Below, one piece after another: positions 1 to 11,478 of a DNA stretch of 64,000 nucleotides. Below the pieces are notes generated by a model. That model did no database searches. It was given only the letters and a program-made list of their open reading frames with translations, and had not been told where the DNA came from. This DNA is from Stomorhina lunata (lineage: Eukaryota > Arthropoda > Insecta > Diptera > Rhiniidae): NCBI GenBank assembly GCA_933228675.1, contig OW121740.1:79466899-79530898 (forward strand), given 5' to 3'. Made by a program: the position numbers and the translations under genes. How positions within the stretch are numbered: the stretch's first letter is position 1; every line of letters begins with the position of its first letter.

Positions 1-880
1 AAGGGTATTATAAGTTTGTGATTCCGTTTGTAATTTTATCAGTGATCGTAGACCCCATAAAAATTAGGAGAAATTAGGAGGAGAATCGATTAAGCGATGT
101 CCGTCTGTCTGTCTGTTGAAATCGAAAATATCGAAAAAATCGAAAAAATACCAAAAATGAGACGAAAATTTAAAAATTTTTGATTGAAACACACTTTTAA
201 ATAACAAGTGAAAAAGATACTCCTGGTGTACATGTTAATATATTATATATCAGATTGTAGGAAATGGTTCCCCAAAGAACTCTGTAAAATTTTATCAAAA
301 TAAACAACTGAGATATCGCCAAAACACCAAATTTGATGTATCGCAAATTGCCCAAAGTACGTGTCTAAGAAATTTTGTTTACATTTTGTAAGTATTGTTT
401 CAGCGATATCTCACGTGTTTATGGAGCGATTGTGATGAATGAATTTGGCAGCGTTATTTGTCGGAGGATTTCCTAAAATCTGATATATAACTCTACAAAT
501 CTGATCATGAATTCCATTCAAATTGTACTGATCGACTCAGAATCGGCAGGAGAATCGATTTCGCTACGTCCGTCCGTCTACCTGTCTGTCTACCTGTCTG
601 TCATTTTTTCTGCTGTAGTCAAGTTTTTGGAGCTCCTGTTCGCAGGGGATAATCTAAATTCTGATGCATTCGATAATTTGTGGTAGATATAATTTAGTGT
701 TTAAGCGATATTTCAGGTGTTTTGATCGACAATGATGAAATTCAGGGTGGGACGATAAATAAATAGTATACTATACATTTATCTTAATTTTGTGTCTGAC
801 TTTTGAACATTATTATAATATTTGAGAATATATTATATATCAAGTTATAGGCAATCTTCCTAGGAAGTACAAAAAATGCA
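1..880 (+). mobile_element. INE-1/DINE-1-like element, left inverted arm
   Basis: The head reads AAGGGTATTATAAGTTTGTG, followed by a GACCCCATAAA block and a CCGTCTGTCTGTCTG block near 105. This order is typical of INE-1/DINE-1 (Helitron-related, non-autonomous) elements of flies. A second head-like block with CGACTCAGAATCGGCAGGAG lies at 533-605, so the arm looks like two degenerate units. The arm is the inverted counterpart of 7795..8838; for example the stretch ending at 360 matches the one starting at 8376 on the other strand. The true left end may lie before base 1. There is no coding capacity. Confidence 0.6.
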
Positions 881-1484
881 GATAAGTACATGATATGCGT
901 TCAAAACCTACATTTGTATGTATGTATCTCACATATCAACAAAAATTTAATTTTATTAATTGCAATTGGGAGAAATACGTTCACGTTTGACAATTGCTCC
1001 CGTATAACTTCGCCTAAGGCAATCTCTTAGTACCTAATAAATGACAAACTATAATAGATACGAATATGACATTTACTATAAGACGTTGCACAATATCGTT
1101 ATTTAGCGCGATAGCACCTAAAACAAACTTTCTTTCTTCAATATTTAACAATAGTATTTCTGATCTCTTGAAAAGTTCGGTATTGAAAATGGGCGAACTC
1201 GGTTCACATTGAACCGAGAAATCTCCTATATAACCCCGGCCGGGAATCACTTTAATGCTGATAAATTAAATTACATTAAAATTGCACAAAGAACTAGAGC
1301 AAAACTTTCCACACATCCATCGGACAGATCGGAGGAACAATACATCCCAAATATTATTGATCTAGATGATGACGCCACCGAAAAGCTTTTCGTTTTCCGA
1401 TTCTTAATTTTAAAGACTCTTTGCATATAACACTAGCATCAAGCATTTGTGTTGGGCTCAACTAAGTAATCGGAAACTATATAA
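881..1484. other. No gene seen
   Basis: AT-rich sequence without recognisable coding or repeat structure. The short open frames here have no similarity that I recognise. Confidence 0.5.
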
Positions 1485-1702
1485 TCTATATATATTAAAA
1501 TGAATGTGTTTAAGTATGTAACGTATGAACTCCAAAACGGCTGGGCCGAAATTTTCAAGGAATCTTGAGAATACCCCGGCGGGTGAGACTACGAAGTCTG
1601 ATTTTTGATTTTCGATCGGCGGGTTAGGCGTGTCAAAATCCAATTTTCATATTGTACCACTAATGTTTGCTTAGGACCAGCAACGCGGACCAAATCAGCT
1701 AG
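1485..1702 (+). mobile_element. Short non-autonomous Helitron-type element
   Basis: It starts TCTATATATATTAAAATG and ends CAAATCAGCTAG, with A before and T after. TC...CTAG between A and T, without a duplication, is the Helitron insertion signature. The CCAAAACGGCTGGGCCGA block near the 5' end and AGCAACGCGGACC near the 3' end are common in short insect Helitron-type copies. The 3' hairpin is degenerate. The 5' end is the same type as in the large element at 49818. Confidence 0.6.
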
Positions 1703-1740
1703 TTATCAATAAATTCTTATGATTTTGTACTTTACTTTTG

Positions 1741-1801
1741 GAACACCATTGGTGAAGGGTATTCAAGATGCGGCAAAGCCGAATATACCACTCTTACTTG
1801 T
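1741..1801 (+). mobile_element. 3' end of an INE-1-like element
   Basis: A GGTGAAGGGTAT hairpin half is followed by GCGGCAAAGCCGAATAT and CTTACTTGTT. This is the usual tail of these fly elements, and a similar tail closes the copy at 25899..26592. Confidence 0.5.
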
Positions 1802-1915
1802 TAAGTGTTGATTAGCTATTTGATAAAAAGTGATGACACCTTTTTAGGCATCAAGCAAATATTGGAAAACTTTAGAGACCTATAAAAAAAACGGTCACTA
1901 ACTTGGACAAACTGC

Positions 1916-2760
1916 ATGTATGTTGATGATGTCCTAGCAGCTACAATGAACGGCATCCCATCATTATACCCTACAACTGCCAGTTTTCCAGACTCCTAGT
2001 TCAGCGCATCCGCGATATTACGCTCCATTGAGGTGATCAACTAATTTTGCGACTTCTAAGGATCAGGTATTGGATACCCAAGCCCAAAAATATGATAAAA
2101 TGTATCATTAATAAATTCAAGACATGCATAATTTACAAGAAAAGGTGCCAAAAGCAGATAATGGCTGCTTTGCCACCGAACGTTCAGAAACCACTCGTCC
2201 ATTTGTCCATACTGGCTAAGACTTTGCAGGTTCATTCAACGTGAAAAGCTACTCCGGTAGATCCTGTCCCATGTATTCGTTTGCTTTTCAACTAAAGCAA
2301 TCCACTTAGAAGCAACCTCCGATCTTTCTACTGCAGCATTTAGTCGTTTTGTTTCGCATCGAGGTTGCCCACTTCACATCCACTCCGATAATGGAACAAC
2401 ATTTGTAGAAGCTTCCAAGGTCCTAAGTAAAGAGTTTCTAGAAACATTCCAATAACGCATTTTGTCCGATTATGCCCACCAGAATATTTCGTGGCATTTC
2501 ATCACAGCAGGAGCTCCACACATCTGAGGATTATGGGAAGCCGGTGTTAAGAGTTTTAAAACTCACTTCCGGAAAATTGCATGTCACAAATACACTTTCG
2601 AGGAACTGTCCACGTACTCGCTAAAATTGAATCCTGCCTGAACTCCAGACCGATTTCACCCATATCCACCAATCCTAGTGATCTTTGCGCTTTGACTCTA
2701 GTCCATTTCCTTATAGGACCACTAATTCTTGCCCCTATTGATCCAAAGGTAAATTAATCT
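1916..2760 (+). pseudogene. BEL/Pao pol relic (RT catalytic box, integrase)
   Basis: Decayed BEL/Pao polyprotein. MYVDDVLA, the reverse transcriptase active-site box of this superfamily, is at 1916. RNase H is missing: a large deletion joins it to the integrase zinc-binding region (LRIRYWIPKPKNMIKCIINK, from about 2053). The integrase core follows in several frames: KAIHLEATSDLSTAAFSRF near 2305, HIHSDNGTTFVEA near 2377 (second catalytic D) and WHFITAGAPH near 2490, ahead of GLWEAGVKSFK. Stops and frameshifts are frequent. It is an old dead copy, unrelated in position to the larger BEL element at 26.7 kb. Confidence 0.8.
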
Positions 2761-3411
2761 TTAATTCAACGTATCTAAATACATAACATATCTTTATTAC
2801 TTTTATATAATTCCAATTAAATGAATTGTTTTTTGAATATTTATAAATATCAAATATGTTGTTCTAGTTTAAGATAATTAATTTAATCCATCTTGTACTT
2901 TTTTTTCCAGAAGGAGCATCTTAGACATGGCCAAATTGACTTATTATATTGCATGATTCCTGCAAGGCAGGCGGCAATGTTAATGCCAAAGGCTTAGATC
3001 AGCCTTAAGCATAAATATTGGAGATATATAACATATATAAGTGCTGAATGCTCTGAAAATTTTCCTGTCCTTGTCTCCCATTAAAACCTAAAATTGAAAT
3101 GCTTCTTCTGTTTTTGGCCAAATAAATTTCTTCCTTATTCTTTTTGCAGTCAACGAAAAATGTATACGCAACAATAAAATATACACTTGAATAATTATCC
3201 TAATCATAATATTTGGTTTTTTCATTTCTTTCTATTGATTCCTTGGGTTTGTATAAAATTCGAGTGCTAAAACTTGTCCTTTTTTTCGTCTCGCTCAGAG
3301 AATAATTTCCTTGATCAATTCCAACCAGCATATTCAGTTCCCCAACCCAACAATTATTAATTTGTACTCCTCTTTTAATTTTCAGTGATCAATTGCATTC
3401 ACTTTATAAAT
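2761..3411 (+). mobile_element. Probable 3' tail and LTR remnant of the BEL/Pao relic
   Basis: CAAGGCAGGCGGCAATGTTA near 2963 resembles the end of BEL integrase followed by the TGTT start of a 3' LTR. The right border is unclear and no partner LTR is in the window, so this is inference. Confidence 0.35.
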
Positions 3412-3997
3412 AACAAGTAAGAGTGTTATGTTCTAGAGTTGTAAAAAGTCGATACTTTGTAATACTCGGTACTACTCAATACTTTTTAAGTATTGATTCG
3501 ATACTACTCGATAATTTTATGGTATTTTAAAAGAAAACATATAAAAATGAAAAAATAAATTTATTTATTTATACATTTCAGACTAATATAGGTAGCAATA
3601 TATCAAAAAAAGTAGGTTTTTAAATTTCAAGATAATCACATGAATTTATATACATTTTTTCAGACACATATTCAGCTATCCTTCGTGCTTCATAAAATGG
3701 CCCAAGCTATTTTGGTTCCTGAAATACACGGTGTTTTCTATAATTTTGGCTTTTAAACTAGAAGCAAATTTGGCGCTGTAACTTTCTTAATAGGTCATAA
3801 ATTAAACTTTTTCAAATTTGTATAGTTAGATAAGTGTAAAAGATTTCATCACCATAAAAAAAACATCAGTACACTTAGAGAAAAGATATATATAAAAGAT
3901 AATGCAGGAGTGAAAAAAGTATAAAATTTGCATTTAAAATGGCACAAAAGCGGATAAAGATTTTGAGACCAAATTTTACATACAGATAGCTACTATT

Positions 3998-4174
3998 GAT
4001 ATCTAAAAATTTGATATGGCGCTTCCCGATTAAATGTTTGGTTCTTCGACAAATTGAGAAAAACTATCAAAAAAAATGAAAAAAGGGTAAAAATTCTGCA
4101 TTTTTAATATTTGTCTTCCTATAACTCATTAACTAAGAAACGCATCGAGAAGCGCCATATCAAAATTTTAGATA
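3998..4174. repeat. Short inverted repeat
   Basis: GATATGGCGCTTC at 4013 is repeated in reverse complement as GAAGCGCCATATC at 4150, with further pairing of the TCTAAAAATTT flank. The arms are about 25 bp with a loop of about 125 bp. Confidence 0.6.
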
Positions 4175-5755
4175 AACATGTTCTTAATATGTGTGCAAAT
4201 TTTTCGAGAAAAATATTTAGCCATTTTTGTGCCATTTAAAAAACAAGCAAGCCTATTTGTGTCATTTTTCACTTGTTCACCTTCGAAAGACACATTGATG
4301 TATGATAGCAATGTGGTACTTAAAACTATATTGCTCAAATTCACGAACAAATATCCTGAGGCCTACAGTGAAGCAAAAATAATACGCGATTAAATCGCGA
4401 CCATTGATTTTCTTCTACATCTTAAAGTATGTATACAGCCTACATTGAACCTCTTAAATTCGTAAAATGTAACAAGACAACAGTGGCTTCTGATCATTTT
4501 GTGTTCTAGGAATCTAAAAATTAAATATTTAGTAATATGGAAACTTGCCACCAAAAAAAAGTCCGACGAAAAAAATGTTTTCAATACCTCATCGATTTAC
4601 AGCGATTATATTTTTTAAAAGTAGAGATGGAAAATGAAATGGACTTAAAAAACAAATTAACATATTGAGAAACTAACCAATTTCGCGAAATCTGCGAAAT
4701 CTGGCTAACAAGATTTTTGCATATGGATGCTGAAGTTAAAGAAAAGTTAAAGACTTTCACTTTTATATGGAATTTAAGCCATACCCTTTCTCATTACAAA
4801 AACATTATTTTTACTTCTAATATTGTAAACAGTGACTAAATTTTACACAAAATTTTAAAACAATCGTTCAAAAAAGTATCAGAATTGGAATACTGTTAAC
4901 TACTTTTGTCCCTAGAATTCTTATTTTTTGTCTGAATTTCATCGCAGATATCTCTTTTGAAAGTTTTTGAAAGCATCTATTTTTGTGTTTTTAAAAATGC
5001 TACAAAAGATTGCCGCAAGGTGGCGGTATTGACATGTTTCTTACAAATGTATCAAATACATATTATTTGGATCTTTTTCGATGTTGGTACATTCAGAAAA
5101 AAGTTAGACCAAATACTCCTGAACAAAGTCGCGGAACATTGTCAAACCAAATTTGTATCTTTTAATTATTAAAAATGCGATTTTCATATGTAACCTAAAA
5201 ATAGCGCCATCTTTTAGCAGAATTTAGAAACAAAAAAGTTGTAAGACAAACATTATTTTTATAATCCCAGAGATTCATTTTCTACAATAAAAAAGTTCTT
5301 TTTCGCAAAAAGCCGTTTTTGATATATTGCTAAATATAGGGCTTTATAAACTCGAATGAAAAATGTTCATGTATTTCATACAGTTTTGAAAGGGACCTAA
5401 GGGTAATAACGGTTTTGTTCAGGAGAGCCATTTTAAAGGCTTAAATATTGTTTCTTTTTTACTTTTTTTTAACTTTTATTTTTGACGATAATTCAGAAAT
5501 CGTATGGACCGATTTTCTTATTTCCGATTTTTCCTAAAATGCGATATAAAATTCAAAATATATTTTTTCAAAAAATATAATTTCGGCAATTTGTGGAACA
5601 GTGAGTCTGGTGTTTTAGTGATATCTCCGCATAGTACTTTGATTTCATAGAACGAAGGGACAATAATGGATGAAGTTGTTGCACAAAGATTAAATTTTGG
5701 CATATAGCTCTATGTAAGTGAAATTAAGAAAAAAAAGTACTTTTTGGAAATCTTG

Positions 5756-6075
5756 GTTCAAGGACTCAGATAGCTGTCATATACCCTGTTTCAAAAATAT
5801 GTTATAAATTGCAGTTTTCTTTCTAAAGCCTTCAAGCTTGATGAATGCCAATCAAAAGTAATAACAAGTTTCATTCCAATCACAGCAAGGACTCGCATAC
5901 CTTCCATATATCCTTTTTTGAAAATATTTATTTAAATGTACAATTTTAACCATAGTGTCTCAGATTTATGTCAATATTATTAGAGTTCCATCCAGAGTTT
6001 GTGTGTCAATTTTCATGTGATTCTAGGCAAAGACTCACAAACCTGCCATACATCCTTTTTTCAAAATTTTTAATA
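5756..6075. repeat. Degenerate tandem repeat, period about 130-143 bp
   Basis: Three related blocks start near 5758, 5886 and 6030. Each has the form CAAGGACTC..A followed by CCATATATCC and a T-run with AAAATAT. Confidence 0.5.
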
Positions 6076-6894
6076 CATTTTTTTTTTATTAATATTATTT
6101 TTTTCTGTAAATAATAAAGAAGTTATGTATTTTTATAGAAATATGTTCTTATACTATACATTGTATTATACCACCCAATAAAGAGTGAAAAAATATATTT
6201 ATATTTATTATATTTTTATAATTAATTTATAATGCTGGACTATGGCTCTGTACTGGCGAAAATTTATAAAAATTAATTAACTCACTCTTAAGAAATTATC
6301 CATTGAAATAAAAAAAATATTTATTTGATAACTTGTATAACAAGTCTCAAAAATACTTGTTATACAAATTTACTGATTTTTATATTTATTCTAACTGCAG
6401 AAGCTGTTAATAACACACAAACAAAAATTTATTAATATCTATTAAAATGAAATTTTTATATAATTTTTCATAAATTTCCAAAATATAAATAGAAATTTCT
6501 ACATAAATTATGTAAAATATTTTCTTACTTTAGCGACCTCTACCGCTGACAAATAAAGTTATAATGAACTGATATTTTTCTATCGTTTACTCAATTTTGT
6601 AGTGAACATAAAAATATAGGTTTCGTTGATATAAGCAACATTTTATTTTTGACTATGGAACAAAGTACTGTGCTCCGGTGTTTATTTTAATTCTAAAACA
6701 TGATATATAATTTATTGTCAATACACCATTCAGAAGCTCCACAAACGAATATCAGATAAGCAAACTGCATATGACATGAATACGTGGTCTGACATTCGAA
6801 CAAGTTTTGAGATATCATCAATTTCGTGTATTTTTTCTTCTGCTTGATTTTTGCGAATAACACAGGTCAACAGCAAAAATGTGCTCGAGTAACC

Positions 6895-7765
6895 ACTATA
6901 TACATTTGATGTATCATGGCTACCTTAGTACAAAAATGGTAAAATTTTTAAATTCTATGGCAAGTTTTTTTTAAATTTTTTTTTTTTTTTAAATTGCAAT
7001 TTTTTTTAGACGTTTCTTTAAATAATTAATGATAACTCAAAAACTAGTCCGATATTATTAAAATAAAAGCAGAAAAATTAAGATTTACATAGCCTTTAAT
7101 TCGTCTATATATCGCGTTTCAATCGGATCAATAGTATCGGAGTTATAATAAAAAACTTAAGAAAAAAATATATTTTTTACGTAAAAATGGCAAAAAATTT
7201 CGTTTTAAAAAAATCATGAAAAATCGATATACGCATTAAAGCGGGTTTTCAAATGTATGAAAAAAATAAATTTTCCATTTTCAAGGGGTGCATGTCGGAT
7301 TATTGTGAGATTTGGTGAGAAACTTCCACCCACAAAATTTTAGTCGAATTGGACAAAGTTAACACGTAGCGCATAGGCCCCAAATCTGAAAAATAGCGTT
7401 TAAATCGAAAAAATGTCAAATTTTAAGCTTTTGCAAAATTAAAGCTATTTATTCCCCCTTTTGCAAAAAAGTGGATTCTAGTTCTTAGTGCAAAGGCAAT
7501 GAGTTTTCCAATAAGCTACATGCCTTTAAAATCGGTTAAAGAATTTTATATAGACTAAGGCTATGTAAATCTTAATTTTTCTGATTTTATTTTAATAATA
7601 TCGGACTAGTAGTTTTTGAGTTATCATTAATTATTTGAAGAAACGTCTAAAAAAAATTTAAATTTAAAAAAAAAAATAATTTTTAAAAAATCTTGCCATA
7701 GAATTTAAAAATTTTACCATTTTTGTACAAAGGTAGTCATGATACAACAAAATTGTATAGTGGTT
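6895..7765. repeat. Large inverted repeat (hairpin) with arms of about 210 bp
   Basis: ACTAGTCCGATATTATTAAA at 7041 is present in reverse complement at about 7590, and the match continues outward through TTAAATTCTATGGCAAG (6950) and CTTGCCATAGAATTTAA (7702) to the TACCTTTGTACAAAAATGG-type ends. The arms span roughly 6905-7130 and 7545-7760. This is a fold-back arrangement inside the larger one formed by 1..880 and 7795..8838. Confidence 0.75.
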
Positions 7766-7794
7766 TTAAGAGCACATGAAATTTTTTTTATTTT

Positions 7795-8838
7795 GTTGTG
7801 CTGTGTAATTTGATATATAATACATTCTCAAATGTTATCATAATGTTCAAAAGTCAGACACAAAATTGAGAAAAATGGAGTGTGTCTGTTTGCTAAAATC
7901 AGATTTGTGGAGCTCCTGGAAGGTATACCCATATGCATTTTACACTGAATTTCATCATTGTCAAACTGAAATATCGCTTAAACACTAAATTATATTTACC
8001 ACAAATTACCGAATGCATCAGAACTTAGGTAATCCCCTCAAAAAAAAACACCTGAGACGGACGGACAGACAAACAAACAGACGGACTGACGACGCGAAAT
8101 CGATTCTCCAGCCGATTCTGAGTCGATCGGTACAATTTGAATGGTATTCATAATCAGTTTTGTGGAGTTTATATATCAGATTTTGCTGTACATCACAAGT
8201 AGTGTGTTGGCGATATCTCAGTTGTTTATGGACCGCATTTGATAAAATTTAATAACGTGCTTGGCGAGGAAATTTCCTAAAATCTGATATAAAATTGATG
8301 TATGTCCGTGCTAAAGGAGGATGGTTTTTTCCTATTTGTGCATTTCATTTTTTCAACAAACATTCTCTAATGCGTACTTTGGGCAATTTGCGATACATCA
8401 AATTTAGTGTTTTGGCGATATTTCAGTTGTTTATGGACCGATTTTGATAAAATTTTACAGAGTGCTTTGGGGAGCCATTTCCTACAATCTGATATATAAT
8501 ATATTATCACGTGTACAGAAGGTGTATCTTTTTTCTCTTGTTATTTAAAAGTGTGTTTCAATCAAAAATTTAATATTTTCGATATTTTCAGTGTTTATAA
8601 GCCGATTTTAATGAAATTTAATAGCGTTCATTGCGGGAGAATTTCCTAAAACCTGATATATAATTTATGTAGGTCCATCCTCCAGGGACTTCAGAAACTT
8701 GATTTCAACAGACAGCCAGACAAACAGACGGACATCGCTTAATCGATTCTCCTCCCGATTCTAAGTCGATCACTAATAAAAAAATTACAAACGGAATCAC
8801 AAACTTATAATACCCTTTCACCTATTGGTGAAGGGTAT
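7795..8838 (-). mobile_element. INE-1/DINE-1-like element, right inverted arm
   Basis: Read on the minus strand it begins at 8838 with TATACCCTTCACCAATAGG and its mirrored half GGTGAAAGGGTAT. This is the same kind of terminal hairpin that opens Drosophila INE-1. GATTCCGTTTGTAATTT, TCGATTAAGCGATGTCCG and a CTGTCTGTTG block follow. It matches 1..880 in reverse complement nearly throughout. A second head-like block sits at 8050-8145. Confidence 0.65.
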
Positions 8839-9611
8839 AAAAATTACAAATATTGATAATCAAGACCAGCGTTACCGTTATGCGACTAAAGTCGCAATTT
8901 GCGACTTTTTAGGTGGCCTGCGACGCAAGCTGCGACTTTTCTTCCATGGCCCTTTTTTGCCACTTTTTCGAGTTTTGTGCGACTTTTGACACCTTTTTAG
9001 AAAATTATTTAAAATTTTTATTTTTAGTCCATATTCAATATCTCAACTAAAATTCCCTAAAATTATTGTAACTTAAGTATAAATGCCATCATTTTGGTCT
9101 CAGTTTGCTATCTAAAACCATTAAAAGCAATATATATTTTGCACGATTTTCAAAATCTTCATACAATTTTAGAAAAAATTATTTTTTGGTGCGCTTTTGC
9201 TTTTAGGTGTTAAATGGCAAAAATTCAGTTTACGAGGTAGTTTAGAATTTTTTTACATATTTGTCGTATGTTATATCAACATGGAGAACATAATTGAGAT
9301 ATATATTAAACGATGCACAATTGAAAGATCTACCAAAATTTAAAAGTCGCGAAAACGTGATTATATTTTGGCAGCCATTAAGTAGTATTTGAATGACGAA
9401 ATTAAAATTTAGAGGGCAATGAATTCATCCCCCAAGTATGGTGTCTATATCATAAAATAACGACTGGATCCAAATGAAACGAAAAAAGAAAACGAAATAT
9501 GAAAAAAACATAAATGCTTCATTCGATTTTTTACGTTTTTGAAATTTGCATGCCAATTACGCTTAGAAATGCAAACTTGCGCTACTAAGATTTTGCGTTC
9601 AATATACCTGT

Positions 9612-9843
9612 AGACTAGGAGTTCAAATCTGTAATTAGATTTTCCGAACACTTAAGAGTACATTTATAACATTTTTTCTTAAACAATAAACAAAAAACCA
9701 TAAAACAATTCGTACTTGAAAAGATATTATATATAGGCAGAAATCAAACAGTTTTAATTCCTAAGAAACCGACTTTCAACTCGAATAATTTTTGTACTCT
9801 TAAGTGTACGGAAAATCTAATTACAGATTTGAACTCCTAAGAC
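9612..9843. repeat. Nested inverted repeat of about 50-bp arms
   Basis: GGAGTTCAAATCTGTAATTA at 9618 is inverted as TAATTACAGATTTGAACTCC at 9817, continuing through the TTTTCCG..CACTTAAG flank. The spacer is about 130 bp. Confidence 0.65.
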
Positions 9844-9848
9844 TTCAG

Positions 9849-10515
9849 TAGTGCGATTCACTACCCTTTTTTAACCACAATTGTTTCTTCAAAATTATTA
9901 AACAACTAAATTAACCACACTGCTATTCACTAACACTTTAACGATTTCTGTTGACGTTTAAAGTCAGCTGTTTCAATAAGCTGTTATTAATAAACAAATA
10001 AATTGTTGTTTATTAACGCCAACATTTTTGATGCTGTTTAATGTTAAAGAAAAGTGGTTAAGAAAAGTGATTTAGAAAAGTGTATTAAAAAATTGTTTCT
10101 TTATATAAATCGAAAATTATAATTAAAGAAAATATAATATAAGAATATAACAACAAATATAATTCAACTATATGACTTGGCTGCTCAGCAGACGACCGGC
10201 TTCTTTTGATAGTAGTATGTATTCATTCAGTAGTATTCATATATCATCAAAATAAATAAAAATGTATTTAAAATAATAATTATTTTTAATATTTTACTCA
10301 AGTTGTTCTTAAAATTTACAACAAAAAAAGTTTTTGGCTTGTTTTTTTTTCTATTCTTCCTTGTGTTTTTCTCTTATTTTGACAAAGTTGCCACATAACT
10401 TTACCGTGGCTTAAACTAAGTTAGTGAATCACATAGTGGTTAGTGCAAACATCAAAATGTGTTGTTAATGGTAGAACCTTTTGAAAGTTTTAAAAGTTAG
10501 TGAATCGCACTACAG
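9849..10515. mobile_element. Nested small element with TIRs
   Basis: CAGTAGTGCGATTCACTA at about 9849 and TAGTGAATCGCACTACAG at about 10498 are inverted repeats. A partial internal copy (TTAGTGAATCACATAGTGG) is at 10419. No coding region is seen and the duplication is not resolved. Confidence 0.5.
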
Positions 10516-11478
10516 GTAAATTGAACACAAAATTTTAGTAGCGCAAGTTTGCACTTCTTAGGTGTAAATGACGAAACGAAAATTTAAATTTCTTAAAATT
10601 TAACACCTAAAACCAAAAGCGCCAGAAAAATAATTTTTTGCTAAAATTGTATGAAGATTGTAAAAATCGTGCAAAAAAGTATATATTACTTTTAATGGTT
10701 TTAAATAACAAACGGAGACCAAATCATATAAAAGGTATGAAAAAGATGCCATTTATAACCGATTTGCATTAAAAGTTTGCCAAAAATACCTTTATAATCT
10801 GAGACCGCAAAGGCTTTATCTAAAAACATTTTACTGAAGCACATCGCGAATTGAGCACAAAATTGGTCAGGAATGGTGTTAAAAACTTTCTGCATCTTCG
10901 AAGAGCATGAGGGTTGTTGGGAAACTTCATCATCTTCTGACTCTGAACTTGATTGTATTTTAAGTGGTGTTTCACCTGCTTAGTTTCATTAATACTCTTT
11001 CTTTTTGCTCGAACTATAAATGTAAAATATTAATGAAATAATGACAAACGAACAAAACCAATATTTTTGTACGTAACTATGCGGGAGTTGTCGAGATATC
11101 GGCTCTGCCGCCAAAATTTATTTGTTTTAGTTTTTTATTGTACAAAAAGATTTTTCAAAGTGATGGTACTTATACTTAAGTTAAAATCATTTAAGGGAAT
11201 TTTCGTTGAGATATTGAATATGGGCTAAAAATAAAAATTTTAAATAATTTTGTAAAAAGGTGTCAAAAGTCGCACACAATTCAAAAAAGTAGCAAAAAAG
11301 GGCCATGGAAGAAAAGTCGCAGGTTGCGTCGCAGGCCACCTGAAAAAGTCGCAAATTGCGACTTTAGTCGCATAACGGTAACGCTGGTTACGAATGCTCA
11401 CCTAAGATTAATTTGTTTTGTTTTTTGTTATTTGAGAGTAAATACAAATAAGTGTGACTCTCAAGAGCGAATTTATAT

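Larger units (their letters stand above)
3412..6890. other. AT-rich, no gene; decayed repeats
   Basis: No supported gene. It holds a 3998..4174 inverted repeat and a 5756..6075 degenerate tandem repeat, listed separately. The AACAAGTAAGAGTG at the left edge looks like an INE-1-like terminus read in reverse. Confidence 0.5.
8864..11392. mobile_element. DNA element with very long terminal inverted repeats (hAT-like ends)
   Basis: The left end CCAGCGTTACCGTTATGCG is repeated in inverse at 11392. The arms run 8864 to about 9613 and about 10508 to 11392. The right arm carries about 430 bp (10720-11150) absent from the left. Both arms contain clusters of GTCGCA. The termini resemble hAT ends (CAGCGTTRCC), but I find no clean 8-bp duplication. 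The extra right-arm segment encodes, on the minus strand near 10900, an acidic SESEDDE stretch and a short open frame that may be a transposase remnant. Two smaller inverted repeats sit in the middle. Confidence 0.65.

Noticed and set aside
90..610. CCGTCTGTCTGT runs as an independent microsatellite
   Set aside because: They occur at a fixed place in every INE-1-like head and are part of that element.
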